In this document: positions 23,776 to 33,682 of the stretch, in pieces
Layout of the letters: every line of letters begins with the position of its first letter
Numbering within the stretch: position 1 is the first letter of the stretch
Origin: Vibrio sp. J1-1
GTDB taxonomy: Bacteria; Pseudomonadota; Gammaproteobacteria; Enterobacterales; Vibrionaceae
Assembly: GCF_021728395.1 (NCBI RefSeq)
Contig: NZ_JAKKCM010000019.1
Coordinates: 1 to 38,302 of the forward strand
Length of the DNA stretch: 38,302 nucleotides
Reading direction: 5' to 3'
Notes under the pieces: generated by a model
Seen by the model: only the letters and a program-made list of their open reading frames with translations
Told to the model about the DNA's origin: nothing
Databases searched by the model: none
Translations under genes and position numbers: made by a program

Positions 23776-26202
23776 TTATGACTGAAGCTGGTGAATACTT
23801 TCTTCTATCGTCAGTTTCACCTCTGGATAAAGCAGGGTAAACAACAGCTTGGCAAATTGCTTCGTATTTTCCGTATCGCAGTTGCCATCATTGTCTAGGT
23901 ACGCTTGCTGTTTCAAGGTATTGAACATCGCGCTAAATACACCTTTATCAAAGAACTCCGGTGCGTTAATACCATGTAGTCGACCCAGACGCTGAGCGAT
24001 ATCCTGACTTTTCTGCTCTAAGTCTGATTTACCTAACTCTGGGTACGCCACCAACAAGTTCGTCGCGATAGAGTAGCGCTGCAGTGTTTCAGTAATCGTG
24101 CGACCTAGCAGAACCAATGACTGGTTGTTGGACTGATTGATTTCCAGATTATTGCCATCAAGACAGATCATCTTCTGCTCGACAAATTCATTAAGAATTT
24201 TCTCGACCAGTTGATTCAAATCCTCCTCCTGGTAGCTTAAGAAAAGCTCTTTTTTCAGGAATGGATAGATTTGAGCCACGTTCTGTTGAACGGTTTCCAC
24301 GGTTACGTTGCGCTGACGAATAATCATCTGAGCGATCAGTGACGGAAGCGCAAACAAGTGAATGATGTTATTGCGGTAGTAAGTCATCAGGATCGATTGG
24401 TTACGGTCCAGTGAAATAATATCGCCCATGCTGTCTGTTTCAATCACAAACTTATCGAGTGAGATGGCGTGATCAACCAGCTCTTCTGCGCTTTCGTTTG
24501 GAATGGTTGAAGTATTAGAGTACGGGTTGTTCTTGAGTAGCTTCAAGTAACATTCAATCTGACTGATTAGAGAATCACGAGATAAGGCGCGCTGACGGGA
24601 AGCGAGCAAGGCGGTGGCACAGAGTGTCAGTGCGTTAGCCGCCGCTGCATCGTTAATGTGCGTCATCATCTTGTTGGCCAGCCCATTCACCACCGGATTC
24701 ATCCATTGTGGCTTGTGGCTACCCATTGGGTCGATGTCTTTAGTCCATTCAGGAGCATGCTCGTTAAGATATTGGTTAAGCTGAATTGGCTCACCAAAGT
24801 TGACGTAGCCCAAACCAAAGTTGCGCAGCTTACGCAGAGTACGCAGCACCAAACTGGCATTCTCTTTCTCTTTACGCTTCCCACGCAGCTCTTTAGCGTA
24901 AGTACTGACTTCCATTACATGTTCGTAACCGATGTAAACTGGTACCAGAGTTACTGGACGGTTTAGACCACGTAGCATGGCCTGAATTGTCATCGCCAGC
25001 ATACCTGTTTTGGCTTGCAGCAAACGACCAGTTCGTGAGCGACCGCCTTCACTGAAGTACTCGACAGAGTAACCTTTAGCGAAAAGCTCGGCCAGATACT
25101 CACGGAAAATCGTCGAGTAGAGTTTATTGCCTTTAAAGCTACGACGAATAAAGAATGCACCACCACGGCGGAAAATAGGACCAGCCGGAAAGAAATTCAG
25201 GTTAATACCAGCAGCAATGTGTGGTGGCACCATTCCCTCGTTGTAAAGAACGTACGAAAGCAGAAGGTAGTCCATGTGACTGCGGTGACATGGAACGTAT
25301 ACGATCTCGTGACCATCTTGTGCTAAACGGCGTACGGTAGAGGCATTATTGATATGCAGACCTTGATACAGCTTATTCCAAAGCCAGCCGAGAATGCGGT
25401 CACCTCTTTTCACTAGGCCGTAAGAAAAGTTCGCGGCGATTTCATCCATGATGTCATGGGCTTCTTTGCGTGCTTTTTCGATCGAGATGTTTTTGCTCTT
25501 GGCTTCATCTGCAATGGCGAGTTCAATCGCAGGTGACTTCATTAAACGTGCAAACAATACCTGACGCTGGGGTAGGTTAGGTCCCGACGCTGCCAGCTTT
25601 TGGCGAGAGAAGTGGATACGAGCCACTCGCGCGAGTTTGTGTGCAATCGCACTATCAGTGCCATGGGAATCCGCCATGTAGCGCAGCGATACGACTGGGC
25701 TAAAACGCACCAAACAGTCGCGACCAGATGCCATAACCGCTTTGGCTTTCTGTGGACCATTCATCGGTTGAAGGTACGGTTTATTATTCTCTTCTTTACC
25801 TGGTTTGCGTCCCCACAGCACAGTAGCTGGGATCATTTGTACATCAAGTTCGCTGTCCAGTTTGTGCAGCTCTAATAATTCAGTAAAGAGAGAATCAGAT
25901 TCTGTCGGTACGTCATTGTCACTTCCCATCACGGTTGGACGAGCAGCAATAAAGACATAACGGTTCAGTGTTTTGCCATTAATTTCCAATGGACTGAGCG
26001 GGTCTGGTAGACCAAGGCTCATGGCTTGTTTTTGCAGTGTCAGCAAATCCACGTTCGAACGAAACGGCAAGGCATACACAATCGGCTTAGCCAGATCGAT
26101 ATCAAGATCGTCAATAGGATTCGATGGGATTGTGGTGCCATTTACCAGTACCGATAAAGGTAGTTTTAGTAATGAACGTGAAAATGATTGTCCAGAAGAC
26201 AT
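23776..26202 (-). CDS. plsB: Glycerol-3-phosphate 1-O-acyltransferase PlsB
   Basis: PlsB acylates glycerol-3-phosphate at position 1, the first step of phospholipid synthesis, at the inner membrane. The protein of 808 residues has the acyltransferase motifs in order: HRSHMD near 305, then [21 protein letters not shown], and [11 protein letters not shown]. The frame extends to a GTG at 26211, but ATG 26202 ([15 protein letters not shown]) is chosen, because the GAGG site is too close to the GTG. A FadR-like operator and a long hairpin lie in its upstream region. Unlike E. coli, dgkA is not next to it. Confidence 0.96.
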   Translation of the reverse strand: MSSGQSFSRSLLKLPLSVLVNGTTIPSNPIDDLDIDLAKPIVYALPFRSNVDLLTLQKQAMSLGLPDPLSPLEINGKTLNRYVFIAARPTVMGSDNDVPTESDSLFTELLELHKLDSELDVQMIPATVLWGRKPGKEENNKPYLQPMNGPQKAKAVMASGRDCLVRFSPVVSLRYMADSHGTDSAIAHKLARVARIHFSRQKLAASGPNLPQRQVLFARLMKSPAIELAIADEAKSKNISIEKARKEAHDIMDEIAANFSYGLVKRGDRILGWLWNKLYQGLHINNASTVRRLAQDGHEIVYVPCHRSHMDYLLLSYVLYNEGMVPPHIAAGINLNFFPAGPIFRRGGAFFIRRSFKGNKLYSTIFREYLAELFAKGYSVEYFSEGGRSRTGRLLQAKTGMLAMTIQAMLRGLNRPVTLVPVYIGYEHVMEVSTYAKELRGKRKEKENASLVLRTLRKLRNFGLGYVNFGEPIQLNQYLNEHAPEWTKDIDPMGSHKPQWMNPVVNGLANKMMTHINDAAAANALTLCATALLASRQRALSRDSLISQIECYLKLLKNNPYSNTSTIPNESAEELVDHAISLDKFVIETDSMGDIISLDRNQSILMTYYRNNIIHLFALPSLIAQMIIRQRNVTVETVQQNVAQIYPFLKKELFLSYQEEDLNQLVEKILNEFVEQKMICLDGNNLEINQSNNQSLVLLGRTITETLQRYSIATNLLVAYPELGKSDLEQKSQDIAQRLGRLHGINAPEFFDKGVFSAMFNTLKQQAYLDNDGNCDTENTKQFAKLLFTLLYPEVKLTIEESIHQLQS

Positions 26203-26236
26203 AAAGTTCACAGCCTCGATAGGTATTCAAACAGGC

Positions 26237-26305
26237 CCTAGCTTATTTCTGCGTCCGCATAGCCATCTTCAGAGAAATGAGTACGGCAATAGAAATAAGC
26301 CTAGG
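26237..26305 (-). repeat. Long inverted repeat in the plsB leader
   Basis: CCTAGCTTATTTCT (26237-26250) pairs with AGAAATAAGCCTAGG (26291-26305), giving 14 pairs with one bulged base around a 40-base interval. It lies 35-103 bases before the plsB start, between the gene and the FadR-like site, so it would fold in the plsB mRNA leader. The rest of the 26306-26501 gap toward lexA holds the FadR-like site and nothing else I can name. Confidence 0.5.
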
Positions 26306-26337
26306 CGATAAAATTTAAGCGCAGCAAGGATAACAGA

Positions 26338-26354
26338 AACTGGTCGAACCTTTT
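26338..26354. promoter_or_regulatory. FadR-like operator upstream of plsB
   Basis: The 17 bases AACTGGTCGAACCTTTT match the FadR consensus AACTGGTCNGACNTGTT at 13 of 15 defined positions. The site is about 136 bases before plsB. FadR controls fatty acid synthesis and breakdown in response to acyl-CoA, and plsB has been predicted as a FadR target in vibrios. Control of lexA, 209 bases away on the other side, is unlikely. Confidence 0.6.
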
Positions 26355-26501
26355 AATTTTATTGAGCATGAATTAGCCAAACACCTGAGCTGTTGCTTTT
26401 ATTTTATTAACTTTAAGCGTGCTGTTTTAAACGTTTATGACGAAAGGATGGTGGCTAACTTCAGAAAGCCAAGCAAATAAATTAAAAAACAACCAATTGG
26501 G

Positions 26502-26530
26502 TTTCCATTTAACCATTTACTGGATATACT
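26502..26530 (+). promoter_or_regulatory. Probable lexA promoter
   Basis: TTTCCA (26502-26507) and TATACT (26525-26530) are 17 bases apart. The -10 lies inside the first LexA box, as expected for an autorepressed promoter. Confidence 0.6.
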
Positions 26531-26535
26531 CACAG
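26520..26535. promoter_or_regulatory. LexA (SOS) box 1 of lexA
   Basis: CTGG, eight bases, then ACAG; one base differs from the CTGT-N8-ACAG core. It overlaps the -10 of the lexA promoter. Confidence 0.7.
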
Positions 26536-26539
26536 TTAA

Positions 26540-26555
26540 CTGTATAAAAAGACAG
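26540..26555. promoter_or_regulatory. LexA (SOS) box 2 of lexA
   Basis: CTGT, ATAAAAAG, ACAG: an exact CTGT-N8-ACAG core, 8 bases before the start codon and 4 bases after box 1. Tandem boxes allow tight autoregulation. Confidence 0.85.
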
Positions 26556-26562
26556 GTGAGAC

Positions 26563-27183
26563 ATGAAGCCGTTAACGCCACGCCAACAACAAGTTTTCGA
26601 TTTGATTAAAAGTAAAATCGAAGACACCGGAATGCCACCAACTCGTGCAGAGATTGCGCGTGAGCTTGGCTTCCGCTCTGCAAATGCTGCAGAGGAACAC
26701 CTAAAAGCGCTTGCTCGTAAGCAAGCTATTGAAATTATTCCGGGTGCATCTCGCGGGATCCGCATCCTGCTTGAAGATGCTGCAAATGATGATCAGGGCT
26801 TGCCTTTGATTGGTCAGGTGGCAGCAGGTGAGCCAATTTTGGCTCAAGAGCATGTGGAAGCCCACTACCAAGTTGATCCTGCGATGTTTAAGCCGCAAGC
26901 GGATTTCTTACTTCGCGTAAACGGCGAGAGTATGAAAGACATCGGTATTATGGATGGTGACTTACTTGCTGTGCATAAAACGCAAGACGTCCGTGACGGT
27001 CAAGTTGTCGTTGCTCGTGTTGACGACGATGTGACGGTGAAGCGTCTGGAGCGTAAAGGTTCTACCGTATTGCTGCATGCGGAGAATGAAGAGTTTGCAC
27101 CTATCCAGGTGGATCTGACTTCTCAGCACCTGACGATTGAAGGTCTGGCTGTCGGTATTATTCGCAACACTGACTGGATGTAA
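26563..27183 (+). CDS. lexA: SOS repressor LexA
   Basis: LexA represses DNA-damage genes and cleaves itself when RecA filaments form. The 206-residue protein has the winged-helix domain with [15 protein letters not shown] and [13 protein letters not shown], the cleavage site Ala88-Gly89 in QVAAGEP, nucleophile Ser123 in NGESMKD, and Lys160 in DVTVKRL. Each is offset by four from E. coli numbering. Two LexA boxes precede it. It diverges from plsB, with no dgkA between, and a terminator separates it from the next gene, so dinF is not directly co-transcribed. Confidence 0.97.
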   Translation: MKPLTPRQQQVFDLIKSKIEDTGMPPTRAEIARELGFRSANAAEEHLKALARKQAIEIIPGASRGIRILLEDAANDDQGLPLIGQVAAGEPILAQEHVEAHYQVDPAMFKPQADFLLRVNGESMKDIGIMDGDLLAVHKTQDVRDGQVVVARVDDDVTVKRLERKGSTVLLHAENEEFAPIQVDLTSQHLTIEGLAVGIIRNTDWM

Positions 27184-27196
27184 GCTCAAGCTTTGT

Positions 27197-27228
27197 AACA
27201 ACAGTCCAGCTTCACTGGGCTGTTGTTT
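27197..27228 (+). terminator. lexA terminator
   Basis: A 13-pair stem (27197-27209 with 27215-27227), including one T-G wobble, closes a 5-base loop and is followed by T-rich sequence. It ends 14 bases past the lexA stop. Confidence 0.8.
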
Positions 27229-27306
27229 ATTATTCTTTTAATATTCCAACGTCTCTTATTTCACACTTCCTATCTAATGATATGCATCTATGCTTGATAA
27301 TGTAAT

Positions 27307-27321
27307 TGATATTCATTATCA
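27307..27321. promoter_or_regulatory. Fur box upstream of the methyltransferase gene
   Basis: The 15 bases TGATATTCATTATCA match the 7-1-7 Fur inverted heptamer TGATAATNATTATCA at all but one position. A further GATAAT lies at 27296-27301, suggesting an extended array of Fur hexamers. It is 43 bases before the start of the methyltransferase gene, so iron probably represses that gene. Confidence 0.75.
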
Positions 27322-27363
27322 TTTATTCCTGTATCCATTACTTTCATTGGCTCAGGAAATGCC

Positions 27364-28158
27364 ATGTCTCAGTCTAAACATCAAGTCCCCAACCATTTAT
27401 TAAAACCTTTGCTGTTACGCAGTCGTGAAAGTATGGTCGACAATGGCTTAGTGTATGACCCTATCGCAGCCAAAGCCTGTTTAAACTGTCAAATGGCGCC
27501 TGATTGTCTTGGCGGAGATGTGGCGCAAAAGCAGTTATTGCATGTAACGTTAACTCAGTTGTGTGATCAGCAAGTCAATCAATTCCTGCAGCAACATCCT
27601 GATGCATGGGTGATTAATGTAGGTGCAGGTCTCGATACGCGTTTTTACCGTTTGGATAACGGACGCTGTCATTGGATCGAGCTGGATGTTACGGAGAATC
27701 TGGTTTGGCGCCAGCGGCTTTTCCATAAAAACGAACGTTATAAAAATCATATTGGTAGTGTCGAAGAGATGTCATGGTTAGACTCTGTGAATATTCCAGA
27801 CAAATCACCAGTTCTGGTTGTGTGTGAAATGGCACTTTTGGATTGCTCAGAATCAAAGGTCGCCCGTTTTATTCAAACTCTGGGACGACACTTTGTGTCT
27901 GCTGAAGTGTGTATGGTTCTGGCTGGGGATCTCACGGAAAGTAAATGGGGAAAGAAGCTAGGCTCTGATTGTTATGCGCATGGCTTTGAAGCACCATCAG
28001 AACAATTTCTGCAATGGCTGCCTTGGGCTGAGTGGGTAAAAGTCTTTTCGCCATTTGATCGCTTTTGCCCTCGCTGGAAGGTTTGGCAACGCTGGCTCAA
28101 TAAGATCCCTGTGCTGAAACACCGTCTGACACCCGTCCTCGTTCATATTAAGTGGTGA
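27364..28158 (+). CDS. Leucine carboxyl methyltransferase-family (LCM) SAM-dependent methyltransferase
   Basis: The 264-residue protein fits the LCM/PPM1 family of O-methyltransferases: the N-terminal SRESMVDNGLVYDPIA, the SAM-binding VINVGAGLDTRFYRLD near residue 80, HWIELD for ribose binding, and the VVCEMALLDC segment. Bacterial members methylate carboxyl groups of small molecules, often in secondary metabolism; the substrate here is unknown. A cysteine pair (ACLNCQMAPDC, three cysteines in eleven residues) near residue 40 is unusual and could bind metal. A Fur box upstream points to iron-starvation expression. dinF begins 55 bases later, so the two may be co-transcribed. Confidence 0.82.
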   Translation: MSQSKHQVPNHLLKPLLLRSRESMVDNGLVYDPIAAKACLNCQMAPDCLGGDVAQKQLLHVTLTQLCDQQVNQFLQQHPDAWVINVGAGLDTRFYRLDNGRCHWIELDVTENLVWRQRLFHKNERYKNHIGSVEEMSWLDSVNIPDKSPVLVVCEMALLDCSESKVARFIQTLGRHFVSAEVCMVLAGDLTESKWGKKLGSDCYAHGFEAPSEQFLQWLPWAEWVKVFSPFDRFCPRWKVWQRWLNKIPVLKHRLTPVLVHIKW

Positions 28159-28213
28159 TTGGCTAGTCATTAAGCACTCAGGTACACTCGTCGATCTAAA
28201 TTACGAGGTGCTT

Positions 28214-29557
28214 GTGACAAACTCTATTTTCTCTCCTTTATCCAATCCTCAAGTGCACCGTCAGGTCTTGGCACTTGCTATTCCTATGGTGTTGTCGAAT
28301 ATTACCGTTCCGCTGCTTGGCCTGGTTGATGCCGCTGTCATTGGTCATCTTGAACATGCTTGGTATCTGGGCGGTGTCGCCTTGGGCAGCACGATGATCA
28401 GTGTGACCTTTTGGTTGCTCGGCTTTTTACGTATGTCGACAACCGGATTAGCGGCGCAATCTTACGGAAGTGACGATCGTAAGCAACTGGCTTTAGTTTT
28501 CCTGCAAGGCGCATTGATGGCGTTACTGTTCGCAGTTTTGTTCTTAGTTGCACACAGCTCTATTGCTGATCTTATCTTTAGCTGGAGTGATGCCAGTGAG
28601 GAAGTGAAGCACTATGGTATGCAGTATTTCTCTGTCCGTGTCTGGAGTGCGCCTGCGGCGTTAATGAATTTCGTGTTGTTGGGCTGGCTACTTGGCACTC
28701 AAAACTCCAAGGCACCGATGTGGATGGTGATCATTACTAACCTTACTAATATCGCATTGGATATCCTGTTTGTCATTGGCTTAGGATGGAAAGTCGAAGG
28801 GGCGGCATTGGCCTCAGTGATCGCAGACTACTCGGGAATGGCATTTGGCTTAGTTTGTGTGTGGAAAATATGGCAAGAACGGCAGTTGCCTTCGCCTAAG
28901 CGTCTCCTTGTAGACACGCAGCATGGGATAGGGCGGTTTATAAAACTCAATCGCGATATCTTTTTACGCTCTTTGTGTTTGCAGGCGGCGTTTAGCTTTA
29001 TGACGTTTCAGGGGGCGAGCTTTGGTGATGATGTTGTGGCTGCGAATGCTGTGCTGATGAGCTTTTTGATGATCATTTCTTACGGCATGGATGGCTTTGC
29101 GTATGCCATGGAAGCGATGGTGGGTAAAGCCATAGGAGCGAAAGACAGGCAGCAACTGAGTGCATCGCTTATTGGGACATTCTTTTGGAGCCTAGTTATC
29201 TGTTTAGGCTTAACAGCAGTCTTCGTTTTAGCAGGATCGACCCTGATCGCCATGATCACTTCAATAGAAGAGGTACAGCAGCAGGCGGCGATTTATCTGC
29301 CATGGCTGGTGGTGATGCCACTGGCTTCGATGTGGTGCTTTCTATTGGATGGAATTTTTGTCGGAGCGACTAAAGGTAAAGACATGCGCAACAGTATGTT
29401 TGTTGCGACCAGCAGCTTCTTTGTTGTCTTTTACTTATTTTCGGGATGGGAAAATCACGCGCTTTGGCTGGCGATGACCAGTTTTATGCTGATGCGCGGC
29501 ATCGGGCTTGGCGTGATTTTTCTTTATCAATGGCGCAAAGGGACGTTTCTGGCTTAA
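28214..29557 (+). CDS. dinF: MATE-family efflux transporter DinF
   Basis: This inner-membrane multidrug and toxin extrusion protein has about twelve helices in 447 residues. It matches the DinF branch, with the opening ALAIPMVLSNITVPLLGLVD, then LRMSTTGLAAQ and FAYAMEAMVGKAIGAKD. MATE proteins export drugs or metabolites using proton or sodium gradients. A GTG at 28214 is chosen over the GTG at 28208, since GAGG (28205-28208) is 5 bases before the former. In E. coli dinF follows lexA in one SOS operon; here a Fur-box methyltransferase gene lies between, so its control may be mixed. Confidence 0.88.
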   Translation: MTNSIFSPLSNPQVHRQVLALAIPMVLSNITVPLLGLVDAAVIGHLEHAWYLGGVALGSTMISVTFWLLGFLRMSTTGLAAQSYGSDDRKQLALVFLQGALMALLFAVLFLVAHSSIADLIFSWSDASEEVKHYGMQYFSVRVWSAPAALMNFVLLGWLLGTQNSKAPMWMVIITNLTNIALDILFVIGLGWKVEGAALASVIADYSGMAFGLVCVWKIWQERQLPSPKRLLVDTQHGIGRFIKLNRDIFLRSLCLQAAFSFMTFQGASFGDDVVAANAVLMSFLMIISYGMDGFAYAMEAMVGKAIGAKDRQQLSASLIGTFFWSLVICLGLTAVFVLAGSTLIAMITSIEEVQQQAAIYLPWLVVMPLASMWCFLLDGIFVGATKGKDMRNSMFVATSSFFVVFYLFSGWENHALWLAMTSFMLMRGIGLGVIFLYQWRKGTFLA

Positions 29558-29572
29558 CGGTTGCCAGAAACA

Positions 29573-29601
29573 AAAACAGCAGGCTAAGTGCCTGCTGTTT
29601 T
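29573..29601. terminator. Bidirectional terminator between dinF and sthA
   Basis: A perfect 12-bp stem (29573-29584 with 29590-29601) closes a 5-base loop, with AAAA before and TTTT after. It lies between convergent genes. Confidence 0.92.
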
Positions 29602-29623
29602 ACGTTTTAGGGTTCTGCCCTCA

Positions 29624-31024
29624 TTAGAAAAGTCGGTTCAAACCATTCAATGCTGCCACGCGGTAGGCTTCGGCCATGGTTGGGTAGTTGAACGTTGTGT
29701 TAACGAAGTACTCGATGGTATTCGCTTCCCCTTTTTGTTCCATGATGGCTTGTCCGATGTGGATGATTTCCGCAGCACGTTGACCAAAACAGTGGATACC
29801 AAGGATCTCTTTGGTTTCGCGGTGGAACAAAATCTTCAAACTGCCAATGTCTTTTCCTGCGATCTGTGCTCGCGCCAGATGTTTGAAGGAAGAGCGACCC
29901 ACCTCGTAAGGCACTTTCGCTGCTGTCAGTTCTTGCTCTGTCCTGCCAACGGAACTGATTTCTGGAATGGTGTAGATGCCTGTCGGGATATCTTCAATCA
30001 GATAGTTATCTGCTTGCCCTTTGGTGATGGCTTGCGCCACAAAACGTCCTTGATCGTAGGCGGCACTTGCCAGGCTAGGGTAACCAATCACATCACCGAC
30101 TGCGTAAATGTGCTCGACCACGGTTTGATAGTTACGATTCACTTTCAACTGTCCGCGCGAGTCGGCTTCCAGACCCACGACACCCAAATTAAGCTTATCG
30201 GTATTACCTGTTCGGCCGTTGGCGTACAGCAGGCAATCGGCGCGCATCTTCTTGCCGGATTTCAGGTGGATAATGACGCCATCCTCTGTACCTTCAATTT
30301 TCTCGTAAGTTTCGTCATTGCGAATCACGACACCACTGTTCCAGAAGTGGTATGACAGTGCATCAGAGACTTCGTTGTCCAAGAAAGATAACAAACGGTC
30401 ACGGGTGTTAATCAAGTCAGTTTTTACCCCAAGCCCGCGGAAGATAGAGGCGTACTCACAGCCAATGACGCCTGCGCCGTAGATAATGATATGACGAGGG
30501 TCATGCTTCAGGCTTAAGATGGAGTCACTGTCGTAAATGCGCTCGTGTAGGAAGTCGACATCATCTGGCTGGTATGGGCGCGAGCCTGTCGCAATGACAA
30601 ATTTATCTGCTGAGTAGACTTCTTCTGTGCCATCACTTTGCATGACTGCGACAGAGTAATCATCGATAAAACGCGCGGTTCCGAAGAGCAGGGTACATTG
30701 GTTGCGGTCGTAGAACCCCTGACGCAGTCGTGTTTGTTTGTCAATGACGGACTTCGCATGGCCTAAAATGTCAGAAAATGTTGCATGTAAACTGGTGCTA
30801 TTGCGGCAGAAGAGCGGGTTGCTATTAAATTCGATGATTCGGCTAACCGCATGACGCAGTGCTTTCGATGGTATGGTTCCCCAATGCGTACAGCCGCCAC
30901 CAACGCTGCTCTCTTTCTCAATGATGGCTACATTTAGTCCCGCTTTGGTTAACCCCATCGCAGCCCCTTCTCCGCCGGGGCCACTACCAATTACGATCAC
31001 GTCAAAGTGATTTGCATGCGCCAT
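29624..31024 (-). CDS. sthA: Soluble pyridine nucleotide transhydrogenase SthA
   Basis: SthA moves hydride between NADPH and NAD+, helping balance redox pools in the cytoplasm. The 466-residue flavoprotein has the FAD motif [13 protein letters not shown] near the start, the GTIPSKAL segment, which lacks the redox-active cysteine pair of related disulfide reductases, the NAD-binding [14 protein letters not shown] near 180 and a C-terminal dimer domain with [17 protein letters not shown]. It diverges from fabR, the standard sthA-fabR arrangement. Confidence 0.96.
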   Translation of the reverse strand: MAHANHFDVIVIGSGPGGEGAAMGLTKAGLNVAIIEKESSVGGGCTHWGTIPSKALRHAVSRIIEFNSNPLFCRNSTSLHATFSDILGHAKSVIDKQTRLRQGFYDRNQCTLLFGTARFIDDYSVAVMQSDGTEEVYSADKFVIATGSRPYQPDDVDFLHERIYDSDSILSLKHDPRHIIIYGAGVIGCEYASIFRGLGVKTDLINTRDRLLSFLDNEVSDALSYHFWNSGVVIRNDETYEKIEGTEDGVIIHLKSGKKMRADCLLYANGRTGNTDKLNLGVVGLEADSRGQLKVNRNYQTVVEHIYAVGDVIGYPSLASAAYDQGRFVAQAITKGQADNYLIEDIPTGIYTIPEISSVGRTEQELTAAKVPYEVGRSSFKHLARAQIAGKDIGSLKILFHRETKEILGIHCFGQRAAEIIHIGQAIMEQKGEANTIEYFVNTTFNYPTMAEAYRVAALNGLNRLF

Positions 31025-31087
31025 GATGTATTTCCTTGTTATATTTGCTTAACATTGCCTTAGCGCAATTTTAACTCATTTGCTCTA

Positions 31088-31099
31088 TACGTACACGTA
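31088..31099. promoter_or_regulatory. Dyad between sthA and fabR, possible FabR-type site
   Basis: TACGT and ACGTA flank a central AC at 31088-31099. The CGTACACGT core recalls FabR operators, but the outer positions fit poorly. It is 64 bases before sthA and 220 before fabR. The rest of the 31025-31318 gap shows no gene. Confidence 0.25.
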
Positions 31100-31318
31100 A
31101 TGGCTGCGAGAGAGTGGAAGTGATCACGCAGAAAAGACTAAAAGAACGAATTGGCATGTTGGATGTCTATAAATTGCATTGAGAATATTGCAATCAGACT
31201 GTAGCCAATAGTAACGTTTGCGCGGTTAACGCTGGCAAAAGCAACATATCTTTCTCCGTAGGGGGTAATTGCGTTATATTGAAGCTCTTGTACCCTACAT
31301 AAAAAGAGCAAGTTAAGA

Positions 31319-31960
31319 ATGAAATCGATGGGCATCCGCGCGCAACAAAAAGAGAAAACACGTCGTTCATTGATCGACGCGGCATTTAGTCAATTAAGTG
31401 CGGATCGCAGCTTTTCCAGTCTCAGCTTGCGAGAAGTTGCCCGAGAGGCAGGAATTGCACCCACTTCTTTCTATCGCCACTTTAAGGACATGGATGAACT
31501 AGGCTTAACCATGGTCGATGAGGGGGGGTTACTGTTACGTCAATTGATGCGTCAGGCGCGTCAACGTATCGTTAAAGAAGGGAGTGTGATTCGCACTTCA
31601 GTTGAAACATTTATGGAATTCATTGAAAGTAGCCCTAACGTCTTTCGTTTGTTGCTGCGTGAACGTTCAGGAACTTCTTCTGAATTCCGTACCGCTGTTG
31701 CTCGAGAAATTCAGCATTTTGCGGCAGAATTAACCGAGTACTTGATGAGCACCGGCGTGACCAGAGAAGAGGCGTACACTCAAGCAGAGGCGTCGGTTAC
31801 TTTGGTCTTCAGCTCGGGTGCTGAAGCTTTAGATTTAGATCGCCGTGAGCGCGATGAGCTCGCGGAACGATTGATTATGCAATTGCGAATGATAGCCAAA
31901 GGGGCTTATTGGTATCGCAAAGAACGTGAACGTAACCGATTAAAAGGCAGGATAGAATAA
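31319..31960 (+). CDS. fabR: TetR-family repressor of unsaturated fatty acid synthesis FabR
   Basis: FabR represses fabA and fabB to set the ratio of unsaturated to saturated fatty acids. The protein matches E. coli FabR along its length: [14 protein letters not shown] opening, helix-turn-helix [20 protein letters not shown], then [21 protein letters not shown] and [19 protein letters not shown]. The start is either ATG 31319 (MKSMGIR, 213 residues) or ATG 31328 (MGIRAQQ); neither has a strong ribosome site, and the longer form is given. Its stop overlaps the yijD start, as in E. coli. Confidence 0.95.
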   Translation: MKSMGIRAQQKEKTRRSLIDAAFSQLSADRSFSSLSLREVAREAGIAPTSFYRHFKDMDELGLTMVDEGGLLLRQLMRQARQRIVKEGSVIRTSVETFMEFIESSPNVFRLLLRERSGTSSEFRTAVAREIQHFAAELTEYLMSTGVTREEAYTQAEASVTLVFSSGAEALDLDRRERDELAERLIMQLRMIAKGAYWYRKERERNRLKGRIE

Positions 31961-32331
31961 TGTCGAATGGAAATAAATCTGAAAAGAAAACGCTGATTTT
32001 AGCGTTGGTTGCAGGTGTGTGTGGTGATGCTTTGTTGTCATGGTTGACCATGAGCGAAGTCTCTTTCTCAATCTTCCCGTTGATTGCTCTTGTACTAGCA
32101 GTACAGGCGCTGTACCAAGAATACTTGAGCAACCCGGTATCGGAAGATATCCCACTGGTTGGTCTGGCATGTTTCTTCGTTGGAGCGTTTGGCCACTCTG
32201 CGTTTATCAAAGCGCAATACCCAGAAGCAGGTTCAAACTTCTTCGCCATTCTGGTTTCTATGATTCTTCTAGTGTGGATCGGTAAGAAACTTGGCTTTAT
32301 GGAACGCAAAACTAAAACCTCTGCGGAATAA
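31960..32331 (+). CDS. yijD: YijD-family inner-membrane protein
   Basis: A 123-residue protein with about four hydrophobic helices and a basic C terminus (ERKTKTSAE). It matches YijD, which follows fabR in many Gammaproteobacteria. Its function is not known. The ATG shares one base with the fabR stop codon (TAATG), so translation is coupled and a link to membrane lipid balance is possible. A bidirectional terminator follows. Confidence 0.88.
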   Translation: MSNGNKSEKKTLILALVAGVCGDALLSWLTMSEVSFSIFPLIALVLAVQALYQEYLSNPVSEDIPLVGLACFFVGAFGHSAFIKAQYPEAGSNFFAILVSMILLVWIGKKLGFMERKTKTSAE

Positions 32332-32348
32332 GTTTTTAGGGTTTAATG

Positions 32349-32377
32349 AAAAAGCGAGCTGTTAAGCTCGCTTTTTT
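32349..32377. terminator. Bidirectional terminator between yijD and trmA
   Basis: A 12-bp stem (32349-32360 with 32365-32376) closes the loop GTTA, with five A residues before and six T residues after. Confidence 0.92.
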
Positions 32378-32383
32378 GTATCT

Positions 32384-33490
32384 TTATTTACGTTCAAGAA
32401 ATACACCCGCTTCCATATGGTGGGTGTATGGGAACTGATCGAACAGAGCGAAACGCGTGACTTTGTGTGTTTCGCTCAAAATATCCAAGTTCTCTTTCAG
32501 CGTGTCAGGATTACAAGATATGTACATGATACGCTCGTAACCTTGCACCATCTTACAGGTGTCCACATCCATACCTGAACGTGGCGGATCAACAAAAATT
32601 GTGTTGCAGTTGTAGCTCTTCAGATCCACGCCAGCATCTTGCAAGCGGCGGAACTCACGTTTACCTTCGATTGCCTGAGTAAACTCTTCTGCTGAAAGGC
32701 GCAGGATTTGTACGTTATCAATCTCATTTGCTGCGATATTGTATTGAGCAGATACCACAGAAGGCTTCGCCAGTTCGGTTGCCAAAACGCAGTCAAAGTT
32801 TTGAGCCAATGCCAGAGAGAAATTACCGTTACCGCAGTAAAGCTCTAATAGATCACCAGTGCTGTCTTGGGTGCAGTCTACCGCCCATTCAAGCATCTTC
32901 TCTGCGACTTTACCGTTTGGTTGCGTAAAGCTGTTTTCTACTTGTTGGTAGATGTATGACTGACCGTTCACATCCAACTTTTCGATGACATAGTCTTGAT
33001 CAAGGACGATTTTCATCTTGCGCGCTCGGCCGATGATGTTGAGGTTGAAACCTTCATCATTCAGACGCTGCTTCATCGCTTTCGCGTTTTCAATCCACTC
33101 ATCATCCAACTGGCGATGGTAAAGCAGAGAAACCAGAATCTCACCGCTAAGTGTAGAGAGAAAGTCCACTTGGAATAATTTACGACGCAGAGAGTCGTTG
33201 TCTTTCATCGCTTCAATCAGTAGCGGCATCAAGTCATTAATCAAACGGCTTGCAGCAGGGAACTGGTCAACGCGGTATTTTTCACGAGTTTCTTGATTAA
33301 ACATGATGTAGTAAAGGTCTTCACCCTCATGCCATACGCGGAACTCAGCACGCATACGGTAGTGCTGCTCTGGTGATTCAAACACTTCCAGCTCTGGCAC
33401 GTTGTATGGCGAGAACATATCAGTGAGACGTTCAACTTTTTCCGCCAGTTGTTCTTGGTAGTGTTGTGGGTTTACATCAAGAGTAGCCAT
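32384..33490 (-). CDS. trmA: tRNA (uracil(54)-C5)-methyltransferase TrmA
   Basis: TrmA makes the T54 (ribothymidine) base in the T-loop of tRNA, and can also act on tmRNA. The 369-residue protein has the SAM-binding [13 protein letters not shown] near 212, [10 protein letters not shown] near 297, the nucleophile Cys in YISCNPDTL near 323 and the base catalyst glutamate in MEAGVFL near the end. The frame runs on to 33667, but the extra 59 residues do not fit the family; ATG 33490 has AAGG upstream and gives the normal length. It diverges from the btuB riboswitch. Confidence 0.96.
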   Translation of the reverse strand: MATLDVNPQHYQEQLAEKVERLTDMFSPYNVPELEVFESPEQHYRMRAEFRVWHEGEDLYYIMFNQETREKYRVDQFPAASRLINDLMPLLIEAMKDNDSLRRKLFQVDFLSTLSGEILVSLLYHRQLDDEWIENAKAMKQRLNDEGFNLNIIGRARKMKIVLDQDYVIEKLDVNGQSYIYQQVENSFTQPNGKVAEKMLEWAVDCTQDSTGDLLELYCGNGNFSLALAQNFDCVLATELAKPSVVSAQYNIAANEIDNVQILRLSAEEFTQAIEGKREFRRLQDAGVDLKSYNCNTIFVDPPRSGMDVDTCKMVQGYERIMYISCNPDTLKENLDILSETHKVTRFALFDQFPYTHHMEAGVFLERK

Positions 33491-33682
33491 GATCTTACCT
33501 TTATATGGTGCATTCAATTTAAGAGCGCAGATTTTATTCAATCTCAACAGTATGTCCAGTTTTGTACTGGAATTGATTTGAAGATAGCGTGTACAGGTGA
33601 TGGATAAAGAACAAATAATCAAAACTTTACAAATTATAGGGGTAATATTGGCTGGACAAATAATCAATAGCTGAATACTATC

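Noticed and set aside
29588-30355. A 255-residue open frame on the plus strand
   Set aside because: It lies antisense to sthA, which is clearly coding, and shows no recognisable family.
31177-31193. Short inverted repeat around ATTGCA/TGCAAT upstream of fabR
   Set aside because: Six pairs in AT-rich DNA with no match to a known operator.
33491-33667. N-terminal extension of trmA
   Set aside because: It has no family similarity, runs toward the btuB riboswitch, and the normal-length start has a ribosome site.
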